Shown: one piece after another, positions 58,011 to 64,000 of the stretch
Position numbering within the stretch: the stretch's first letter is position 1
How the letters are laid out: each line of letters opens with the position of its first letter
DNA from: Mycolicibacterium goodii
GTDB taxonomy: Bacteria; Actinomycetota; Actinomycetes; Mycobacteriales; Mycobacteriaceae
Direction of reading: 5' to 3'
Assembly (NCBI RefSeq): GCF_022370755.2
Contig: NZ_CP092364.2
Span: 6,572,001 to 6,636,000 of the forward strand
DNA length: 64,000 bases
The notes under the pieces: generated by a model
What the model saw: only the letters and a program-made list of their open reading frames with translations
Told to the model about the DNA's origin: nothing
Database searches by the model: none
Translations under genes and position numbers: made by a program

Positions 58011-58991
58011 ATGGCGGCGCGGCGCTCGATCGCATGCTGGTCGGTGGTTTCGGCGATCGCGCTGGTGGCGTCGGGATGTACCAGTACCTCAGCGTCCGAC
58101 GCCGGTCAGGCTGCCGCACCCGGATTCCCGATCACGGTGGACAACTGCGGCGTCACCACCACCTATGAGCGGCCACCCACCCGCGCCGTCGCACTCAACC
58201 AGCATGCGATCGAGGTACTGCTCGCATTGGGGCTCGAGGATTCCATGGTGGGCACCTCATTCCTCGATGACGCGATCCTGCCCGAGTATCAGGGCGCCTA
58301 CGATCGCATACCGGTCCTTGCCGACGAGTACCCCTCGTACGAGGCGCTGCTGACGGTCGAACCGGACTTCGTCTACGGCGGCTGGGACAGCGCGTTCGAC
58401 GACAAGGAAGGTCGCGCGCGACAACGCCTCTCCGACGCCGGCATCAACACACACCTCAACATCGAGGACTGCAGCGCAGAACCCGCGACGATGGCGACCG
58501 TGGACGAGGAGATCCGCACCATCGGAGAGATCTTCGGGGTCGAGGAGCGCGCGCGACACCTGCTCGACCTGCTGCATCGCGATCTCGCGGAAACCGCAGA
58601 GTCCGTGAACGGCGTCGAGCCGGTCCGCGTCGCGGTCTACGACAGCGGGGAGGCGTCGGTGTTCACCTCCGGCGGCAAAGGCATCGGCAATCAGATGATC
58701 GAGGCCGCCGGCGCGGTGAATCTCTTCGACGACGTGCAGAAGGTGTGGGCCGACGTGTCGTTCGAGCAGTTCGCCGACCGAGCACCGGACGTGATCCTGA
58801 TCTACGACTACGGCGACGAGTCGGTGGAACAGAAGAAGGCGTTCCTGACCGCCCATCCCATGCTGGCCCACGTGCCGGCGATCGTGCACCGGCGTTTCGC
58901 GGTGCTGCCGCTGTCGTCGGTCGTGGTGGGTGTGCGGGTGGCCAAGGCGGTGGATTCGCTGGCGCGGCAACTACATCCGGACCGGTTCTAG
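58011..58991 (+). CDS. ABC transporter substrate-binding lipoprotein (BtuF/FecB fold)
   Basis: 326 residues. Lipoprotein signal ending ALVASGC. The mature protein (ITVDNCGVTTTYERPPTRAVALNQHAIEVLLALGLEDSMVG, VEPDFVYGGWDS, ATMATVDEEIRTIGEIFGVEE in parts) has the helical-backbone fold of BtuF/siderophore binders. Databases often label this subfamily as putative F420-0 importers; the B12 riboswitch in front instead argues for a cobamide, cobalt or related metal complex. The following permease starts immediately after the stop. Confidence 0.9.
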   Translation: MAARRSIACWSVVSAIALVASGCTSTSASDAGQAAAPGFPITVDNCGVTTTYERPPTRAVALNQHAIEVLLALGLEDSMVGTSFLDDAILPEYQGAYDRIPVLADEYPSYEALLTVEPDFVYGGWDSAFDDKEGRARQRLSDAGINTHLNIEDCSAEPATMATVDEEIRTIGEIFGVEERARHLLDLLHRDLAETAESVNGVEPVRVAVYDSGEASVFTSGGKGIGNQMIEAAGAVNLFDDVQKVWADVSFEQFADRAPDVILIYDYGDESVEQKKAFLTAHPMLAHVPAIVHRRFAVLPLSSVVVGVRVAKAVDSLARQLHPDRF

Positions 58992-60026
58992 GTGACGGTC
59001 CGGTCGCGGCTGCCCTACGCCCTGGTGGTGGGCGCGTTGGTGGTGCTCCTGCTGCTCGTGATGACCGCGGGTGTGGCGATCGGATCGGTGCCGATCGCGC
59101 CGCGGCAGGTGTGGCAGATCGTGTTGAACGGCATCCATCCGGCACTGGCCGAGCAGACCTGGCCCGCGGTACGCACCTCGATCGTGCTGGACGCACGCCT
59201 GCCGCGGGTGGTGCTCGCGGCGGTCGTGGGCGCCGGATTGGCTGCGTGCGGGATGGTTCTGCAGGCCGTCGTGCGCAATCCGCTCGCCGATCCGATGCTG
59301 CTCGGCGTGTCCTCGGGCGCGACGGTCGGGGCGGTCGCCGTACTGGTCGCGGGGGCCGGTGTGCGGCAACTGGTCACGCTGCCGGTTGCCGCGTTCGTCG
59401 GTGCGCTCGCGGCACTGGTCGCGGTGTACTTCCTTGCGCGTTCCGGCGGACGGATGACCACGGTGCGGCTCATCCTGGCCGGCGTCGCGGTCGCCGAGGT
59501 GCTCTCCGCGGTGGCGAGCCTGCTGATCGTCACCTCCGACGACCCGCACAAGGCACAGGCCGCGTTGCGGTGGATGCTGGGCGGTCTCGGCGGCGCCACC
59601 TGGCGCGCGGTGTGGATTCCGGCCGTGGTGGTGTTGATCGGCGTCGTGGTCCTGCTCGCGGTGACCAGACCGCTGAACCTGCTCTACACCGGGGAGGAGG
59701 CCGCGGCCTCGCTCGGACTGGATGTCCATCGTTTCCGCGCGGCGATGTTCGTGGTGGTGGCCCTCATGGTCGGTGCGATGGTCGCGGTCAGCGGGTCGAT
59801 CGGCTTCGTCGGCCTGATCATGCCGCACGCGGTGAGATTCCTTGTCGGCGCGGATCACCGGCGCGCGCTGCCCGCGGTGGCGTTGCTGGGTGCGGCGTTC
59901 CTGGTGGTGTGCGACATCGCGGCCAGAACCGTCGGCGCTCCCGAGGAACTGCCTGTGGGTGTGCTCACCGCGCTCGTGGGCGGACCGTTCTTCCTGTGGT
60001 TGATGCGACGGAGGGCACCGGCATGA
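58992..60026 (+). CDS. ABC transporter permease, FecCD/BtuC family
   Basis: 344 residues with about ten membrane spans. Motifs of the family: RLPRVVLAAVVGAGLAACGMVLQAVVRNPLADPMLLGVSSGA in pieces and GSIGFVGLIMPHAVRFLVGADHRRALP. The GTG start abuts the upstream stop with no gap, so translation is coupled. It forms the channel for the ligand delivered by the upstream lipoprotein. Its stop overlaps the ATPase (ATGA). Confidence 0.94.
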   Translation: MTVRSRLPYALVVGALVVLLLLVMTAGVAIGSVPIAPRQVWQIVLNGIHPALAEQTWPAVRTSIVLDARLPRVVLAAVVGAGLAACGMVLQAVVRNPLADPMLLGVSSGATVGAVAVLVAGAGVRQLVTLPVAAFVGALAALVAVYFLARSGGRMTTVRLILAGVAVAEVLSAVASLLIVTSDDPHKAQAALRWMLGGLGGATWRAVWIPAVVVLIGVVVLLAVTRPLNLLYTGEEAAASLGLDVHRFRAAMFVVVALMVGAMVAVSGSIGFVGLIMPHAVRFLVGADHRRALPAVALLGAAFLVVCDIAARTVGAPEELPVGVLTALVGGPFFLWLMRRRAPA

Positions 60027-60814
60027 CGGCGGAGGTGCGGCTGCACCGGATCTCGGTGGTGATGTCGACGATGCGCCGCAACCGACCCGTCGTCGACGGT
60101 GTCTCGCTGCGTGTCGCGCCGGGTGAGATGGTCGCGGTCGTCGGCCCGAACGGGGCCGGGAAGACGACGCTTCTGCGCACCATCTACCGCGCGCAACGCC
60201 CCACAGCAGGCAATGTGCTGATCGACGGTGCCGATCTGTGGAAGCTGCCACGTAAGCGGGCCGCACAGCGGGTCGCGGCGGTACTTCAGGAGATGACGAC
60301 GGATTTCGAGCTCACCGTGTACGACATCGTGGCCATGGGCCGCACGCCGTACAAACGCTCGTTCGAATCCGACAACGCCACCGACCGCGAGATCATCGCC
60401 TCGGCACTGGCGGCGCTCGACATCGCCGATCTGGCTCACGCGCCGTTCGGCAGGCTCTCGGGTGGGCAGAAGCAACGTGTGCTGATCGCGCGGTCACTGG
60501 CACAACACACCGATGTCATCGTGTTGGACGAGCCGACGAATCATCTGGATCTGCGTCATCAACACGACACGCTGCGTCTTCTGCGTGCCACCGGATCGAC
60601 GGTCATCGCGGCGCTGCACGACCTCAATCTCGCCGCCGCCTATTGTGACCGCATCTGCGTGCTCGATCGCGGGCAGGTGGTCGCCGTCGGTGCCCCGCGT
60701 GAGGTCCTGACCGTCGAGCTGCTCGCGGAGGTCTACGGGGTCGACGCCACGATCGGCGATACCGCGGGGGTTCCTCAGATCACGGTGGTACCCGGACAGG
60801 CGGCTCCGCGGTGA
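60023..60814 (+). CDS. ABC transporter ATPase, FecE/BtuD family
   Basis: 263 residues. Walker A GPNGAGKT, signature LSGGQKQRVLIARSLAQ, Walker B VIVLDEPTNHLD and the H-loop ALHDLNLAAAYCDRI are complete. It powers the importer encoded by the two preceding genes. After its stop there is a ~97-base convergent gap with no clear terminator. Confidence 0.95.
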   Translation: MTAEVRLHRISVVMSTMRRNRPVVDGVSLRVAPGEMVAVVGPNGAGKTTLLRTIYRAQRPTAGNVLIDGADLWKLPRKRAAQRVAAVLQEMTTDFELTVYDIVAMGRTPYKRSFESDNATDREIIASALAALDIADLAHAPFGRLSGGQKQRVLIARSLAQHTDVIVLDEPTNHLDLRHQHDTLRLLRATGSTVIAALHDLNLAAAYCDRICVLDRGQVVAVGAPREVLTVELLAEVYGVDATIGDTAGVPQITVVPGQAAPR

Positions 60815-60911
60815 GCATCGGTGCCGCTCAGCTCAGCTGTCCGGCTGACGTTTCGGCCTCGTAGGTGCCACCTGGGCCGTTCGAGGTGGTGGTCACCGTG
60901 GAGACGTGCCC

Positions 60912-61628
60912 TCAGTACGCGTAGGGGTGTGGCGGCGGGTCGATGCGGGACAGCCGCACGGCTGTCATGGTGGGGAGCGTGCGTCGTGTCGAATCGTCCT
61001 GCGCCGCAGCGACTGTGCCCTCGACTTTGATCCAGGAGTTCTCGGGGTAGGTCACCGCCTGTGCGGCCGCGGGGCCGGCCAGCCGGATGCGGGCGAGCTG
61101 GGCATCGGCCGCACAGCAGATGATGACGATGCGGGCGAGGTCGATGTGGTCACCGTCGCGCATGGTGAAACCCGTGACGGTGATCGTTCGACCGTCGAGG
61201 GTTGCGGCGGAGTCCTGTGCGATGCGGATCAGTACGTCCGGCAGGGAGATCTCCGGGGCATGACCTTCCGGCAGCGGCGGGAACGGCCTGCGCACGCTGT
61301 CGTTGGCGACCTCGGTCACCGACGCGGCGTCGGGACGGATCGCAGGCGGCGCCACGAACGCCACCAGGACGATGGGGATGAGCAGCAACCACGCGACGCC
61401 GCGTCGATGCGAGTGGTCCTGGTTGTCGGAATCATCGTCGCCATGGCCGCCACGGCGGATATCGCGCACGATCGCAACCAGCGCCAGTGCGATGACCAGA
61501 CCCGCGGTCGCGGCCAGGTAGGGCAGCAGCGACGGTTTGACGTATCGGGTGTAGGACCCGGTGACCGTGATGATCGCGGTGCTCACCCCGATCAAGAGCA
61601 GCAGCGCGTTCTCGGTCTCGCGGCTCAC
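60912..61628 (-). CDS. TIGR03943-family partner of YraQ-type permease
   Basis: 238 residues. Two N-terminal membrane spans and a third near residue 85 (GVAWLLLIPIVLVAFVAPP) precede an outside domain with DGRTITVTGFTM and the conserved double cysteine IICCAADAQ. A His/Asp-rich loop (GDDDSDNQDHSHRR) could bind metal. These proteins are always next to a YraQ-like permease, often under Zur. GTG 61628 overlaps the permease stop (GTGA). Confidence 0.88.
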   Translation of the reverse strand: MSRETENALLLLIGVSTAIITVTGSYTRYVKPSLLPYLAATAGLVIALALVAIVRDIRRGGHGDDDSDNQDHSHRRGVAWLLLIPIVLVAFVAPPAIRPDAASVTEVANDSVRRPFPPLPEGHAPEISLPDVLIRIAQDSAATLDGRTITVTGFTMRDGDHIDLARIVIICCAADAQLARIRLAGPAAAQAVTYPENSWIKVEGTVAAAQDDSTRRTLPTMTAVRLSRIDPPPHPYAY

Positions 61629-62683
61629 CGTGGCCCCAGGATCAGCAGTCCGACAACCGTGGCGACCAGTGTGGCCACCGCGAATGTGGCGGGAGCGAAA
61701 CGGATCGCGAACGCGCGGCCGAACATCCCGGCTTGCATGGCGAACAGCTTGATGTCGACCGCGGGCCCGACGACCAGGAACACCAGGCGCGGCAGCAGCG
61801 GCAGCATGGTCAGGCTGGCCGCGACGAAGGCGTCGGCCTCCGAACACAGCGCCAGCACGACCGCCAGCACCGCCATCGTGATGACTCCGAGCGCGATCTG
61901 GCCCGCGACATGCTCGTACACCCAGGGCGGGACCAGTACGTGCAGTGCGGCGGCCGCGGCCGCGCCGACGACGAGATACGAGCATGCCGAGAGGAAATCG
62001 TGCCGTGCTGCCTCGGTGAACGCGGCCCAGCGCGACCCCGCGCTGTGGTCCGGCCGGGTGAGGCGGTGCGTGATCCACGCCGGATTGCCGAACCGGGCCC
62101 ACGCCGCACCCATGATGATCGCGGTGAGCAGTGACGCCGCACAGCGCGCCGCGACCATCTGGGGGTGCTCGGGAAATGCGACCGCGGTCGCGACCAACAC
62201 CACGGGGTTGATCGCGGGGGCCGCAAGCATGAACGTCAATGCGGCGGCACCCACATGCCCCTTGTCAGTGCCCTTGTCAGTGCCCTTGTCAGTGCCCTTG
62301 TCGGTGCCCGCGCCGGCGCCGTCCCCGAAGAGCCTGCGTGCCACCGGCACCGACCCGCACTCGCACCCGGGCAACGCCGCCCCGCCGACACCGGCCACCA
62401 CAATCGCGGCGCTCGTGCGCCGTGGCAACCAGCGCGCGAGCCGGTCGGGCGTGACCAACACCGCGATGAGCCCGCTGATCACCACGCCGAGCGCCAGAAA
62501 CGGCAGGGCCTGGACGAACACCCCGCAGAACACCGTGGCCGCGGTGGCGACGTCCGGCGTGTCCGCCACGAACGCGCGGAGCGTGGTTCCGGCGAGCGCC
62601 AGGCCGACGATGCCGAACACGAGCACCTGCATGGAGTTCGGCCGCCAACGAGCCACCGCCAGGTTCATGGCCACGGCGGCCAT
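61625..62683 (-). CDS. YraQ/UPF0718-type permease
   Basis: About 352 residues with eight or more membrane spans. The family motif ALPGCECGSVPVARRL contains the CxCG signature; LAAPAINPVVL and ALCSEADAFVAAS are the second set of conserved residues. Substrate unproven; Zur-linked copies are thought to move zinc or a zinc complex. ATG 62683 was chosen because the alternative TTG 62713 abuts a likely -10 box. A cytoplasmic loop contains four GTDK repeats encoded by a 12-base DNA repeat. Confidence 0.87.
   Translation of the reverse strand: MAAVAMNLAVARWRPNSMQVLVFGIVGLALAGTTLRAFVADTPDVATAATVFCGVFVQALPFLALGVVISGLIAVLVTPDRLARWLPRRTSAAIVVAGVGGAALPGCECGSVPVARRLFGDGAGAGTDKGTDKGTDKGTDKGHVGAAALTFMLAAPAINPVVLVATAVAFPEHPQMVAARCAASLLTAIIMGAAWARFGNPAWITHRLTRPDHSAGSRWAAFTEAARHDFLSACSYLVVGAAAAAALHVLVPPWVYEHVAGQIALGVITMAVLAVVLALCSEADAFVAASLTMLPLLPRLVFLVVGPAVDIKLFAMQAGMFGRAFAIRFAPATFAVATLVATVVGLLILGPR
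62259..62306. repeat. Four-copy 12-base tandem repeat within the permease gene
   Basis: CCCTTGTCAGTG occurs four times in a row (last copy with one change, A to G). It is in frame and encodes (GTDK)4 between two membrane segments. Copy number change would add or remove four residues without shifting the frame. Confidence 0.92.
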
Positions 62684-62723
62684 GATGCCAGGCCGATGTT
62701 GTGAACTCCGCAATAGTCAACAA

Positions 62724-62738
62724 TGACTATCATTTCCA
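62724..62738. promoter_or_regulatory. Zur-like operator and promoter between permease and pacL
   Basis: TGACTATCATTTCCA matches the palindrome TGAAAATCATTTTCA at 12 of 15 positions. It covers the expected -35 zone of the pacL-type gene, whose -10 box TAGGCT (62750-62755) ends six bases before ATG 62762 (leaderless), and also the promoter zone of the divergent permease. Confidence 0.55.
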
Positions 62739-62761
62739 CTAACTCGCGATAGGCTTGGCCG

Positions 62762-63046
62762 ATGGTGTGGCATGGACTTCTGGTCAAGGCAGCAACGACA
62801 GTGGTCACCGGGGCTGTCGGCGTCGCGGCCTACGAGGGGCTGCGTAAGGCGGTCGCCAAGGCGCCGGTGCGTGAAGCGGCCGTGGCGACGACCGCGTTGG
62901 CTCTGCGGGGAGCGCGAAAAGCCGAGGTGGAAGCCGAGTCGGCGCGACTGAAGGTCGCCGATGTGATGGCAGAGGCGCGCGAACGCATAGGTGAGGAAGT
63001 GCCGCCGCCCGCCGCGGGCGACGCCGGCCACGACCACGACCACTGA
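62762..63046 (+). CDS. PacL-type (DUF1490) P-ATPase metal chaperone
   Basis: 94 residues. An N-terminal membrane/hydrophobic segment (LVKAATTVVTGAVGVAAYEGL), an Ala/Glu-rich amphipathic helix and a C-terminal metal-binding tail GHDHDH are the features of PacL proteins. In M. tuberculosis PacL1 (Rv3269) binds zinc and stabilises CtpC in the membrane. The CtpC-type gene follows after 16 bases, so this is the PacL1 equivalent. Confidence 0.9.
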   Translation: MVWHGLLVKAATTVVTGAVGVAAYEGLRKAVAKAPVREAAVATTALALRGARKAEVEAESARLKVADVMAEARERIGEEVPPPAAGDAGHDHDH

Positions 63047-63062
63047 GTGACCACTGAGTACC

Positions 63063-64000
63063 GTGGCTGATCTGACGGTCGTATCCGACGCGGCCGGCCG
63101 CATGCGCGTACACGCGCCGTGGTTCCGCGGGGACGCCGTGCGCGCGGTCGCCATCGAACAGGCCGTCGACCAGGTGCCGGGCGTTCGCGCCGTACACGCC
63201 TATCCGCGAACAGGATCCGTGGTGGTGTGGTACTCGCCCAGGCGCTGCGACCGTGACGCGGTGCGGTCGGCCATGACAGCGGCAGCGGGGGTGGCCCGGC
63301 ACCTGGTGCCCGGTCGTAGCCCCCGATCCGCCGACGTGCACAACGCCGACATCGTTCGTATGGCGATCGGCGCTGTGGCGTTGATTCTCTTGGGGATTCG
63401 TCGCTACGGATTTGCCCGGCCGCCGCTCTTGGGGTCGACCAGCCGCACCTTGGCAACGGGAGCGACGATAATCACCGGCTACCCGTTCCTGCGGGGTGCG
63501 TTACGAACTCTCACCGGCAACCGTTCCGCTGGAACGGATGTGCTGGTGTCGGCGGCCACGGTCGCGAGTCTGGTGCTGCGCGAAAACGTGGTGGCCCTTA
63601 CGGTTCTGTGGCTGCTCAACATTGGCGAGTACCTCCAGGACCTGACGTTGCGGCGCACTCGCCGGGCGATCGCCAATCTGCTCCAGGGCACGCAGGACAC
63701 CGTCTGGCTGCGGCTCGCGGACCGAACCGAGATCGAGGTCGCCGTGGACGGGGTGCGCGTCGGTGACCAGGTCGTGATACACGAGCAGGTTGCGATCGTG
63801 GTCGACGGCGTGGTGTGCGACGGTGAGGCGATCGTCGATCAGTCGGCGATCACCGGGGAGAATCTTCCCGTCGCGGTCGGGCCGGGTAGCAAGGTGTACG
63901 CCGGTTCGGTGGTCGTCCGCGGACGATTGGTCGTCACCGCGGAAGCGGTGGGGAGCCACACCACCATAGGTCGCATCATCACCCGGGTCGAGGAAGCGCA
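63063..64000 (+). CDS. ctpC: CtpC-type metal-exporting P-ATPase, N-terminal part (cut by right edge)
   Basis: About 312 residues before the window ends. The N-terminus (VSDAAGRMRVHAPWFRGDAVRA, then VHAYPRTGSVVVWYSPRRC) is an HMA-like domain without CxxC. Membrane helices follow (IGAVALILLGIRRYGF, ATVASLVLRENVVALTVLWLLNIGEYLQDL), then the actuator domain with DQSAITGEN. The sequence resembles M. tuberculosis CtpC, which exports zinc (and was also proposed for manganese). The phosphorylation motif DKTG lies beyond the window. GTG start at 63063. Confidence 0.92.
   Translation, partial: MADLTVVSDAAGRMRVHAPWFRGDAVRAVAIEQAVDQVPGVRAVHAYPRTGSVVVWYSPRRCDRDAVRSAMTAAAGVARHLVPGRSPRSADVHNADIVRMAIGAVALILLGIRRYGFARPPLLGSTSRTLATGATIITGYPFLRGALRTLTGNRSAGTDVLVSAATVASLVLRENVVALTVLWLLNIGEYLQDLTLRRTRRAIANLLQGTQDTVWLRLADRTEIEVAVDGVRVGDQVVIHEQVAIVVDGVVCDGEAIVDQSAITGENLPVAVGPGSKVYAGSVVVRGRLVVTAEAVGSHTTIGRIITRVEEA

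Noticed and set aside
58745..60022. Upstream extension of the ABC ATPase frame
   Set aside because: It runs antiparallel to no domain and overlaps the permease in another frame; the ATPase starts at ATG 60023 by ATGA overlap.
58011..60814. Assignment as a siderophore (ferric) importer
   Set aside because: The fold is shared, but the leading element is a cobalamin riboswitch and no iron-box or siderophore genes are near.
60906..62726. 606-codon plus-strand frame opposite the permease genes
   Set aside because: The minus strand encodes two coherent membrane proteins with family motifs; the plus frame is low-complexity.

Overview
The window is high-GC actinobacterial DNA with mycobacterial gene content and order: ppa, dacB, a zinc protease, tilS, hpt, ephA, ftsH, folE-P-B-K, panC-panD-coaX, lysS, lsr2, clpC1, lpqF, mhuD, mutY, canB, disA-radA, lpqE, carD-ispD-ispF, cysS, rlmB and an arsB-like gene. 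This is the order known from Mycobacterium tuberculosis between about Rv3577 and Rv3628. The extra catabolic genes, the lack of PE/PPE and ESX genes, and the zinc-free ribosomal protein cluster point to a fast-growing Mycolicibacterium of the M. smegmatis type. Genes are densely packed, with many 1-4 base start/stop overlaps. I saw no tRNA, rRNA, CRISPR array, insertion sequence or prophage gene. No intergenic stretch exceeds 300 bases; the longest, about 295, is upstream of carD.

Layout. 1-4.3 kb: end of a peptide/nickel-type ABC ATPase, a TauE/SafE permease, an IclR regulator, glucarate dehydratase and a 2-hydroxyacid dehydrogenase, probably a sugar-acid catabolic operon. 4.3-8.9 kb: an OHCU-decarboxylase-like gene with an altered active site, then ppa, dacB, a zinc metalloprotease and tilS. 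8.9-18.0 kb: a catabolic island between tilS and hpt (neighbours in M. tuberculosis). It holds two gamma-carboxymuconolactone decarboxylase-type genes, two beta-hydroxyacid dehydrogenases, a cupin, two short-chain dehydrogenases, two metallo-beta-lactamase hydrolases, an MHS transporter and an FCD-GntR regulator, with two matching palindromic operators. 18.1-22.6 kb: hpt, a SIMPL lipoprotein, and an epoxide hydrolase / flavin monooxygenase / zinc alcohol dehydrogenase operon. 22.7-32.7 kb: ftsH followed by folate and pantothenate/CoA genes. 32.8-37.7 kb: lysS, lsr2 and clpC1. 37.7-39.4 kb: a cobalamin riboswitch controlling cbtB-cbtA and a degenerate histidine phosphatase. 39.4-53.1 kb: envelope, DNA repair, c-di-AMP, transcription and isoprenoid genes.

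53.1-64.0 kb is a metal-homeostasis region. A Zur-type box sits between two divergent groups: a degenerate COG0523 protein with rpmE2, and rpmB2-rpmG2-rpsN2-rpsR2 (cysteine-poor ribosomal proteins used in zinc starvation). Fifteen bases after rpsR2 a second cobalamin riboswitch begins, leading into an ABC importer of the BtuFCD/FecBCD type. Next come a YraQ-type permease with its TIGR03943 partner, a second Zur-like site, and a PacL-type chaperone with the start of a CtpC-type P-ATPase that runs off the right edge.

The best candidates for something undescribed are the tilS/hpt catabolic island with its GntR operators, the possible joining of zinc (Zur) and cobalamin (riboswitch) control on one transcript at 56.8-60.8 kb, and the cobalamin-controlled cbtBA-phosphatase operon. 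All family assignments come from reading translated sequence and motifs without database searches.
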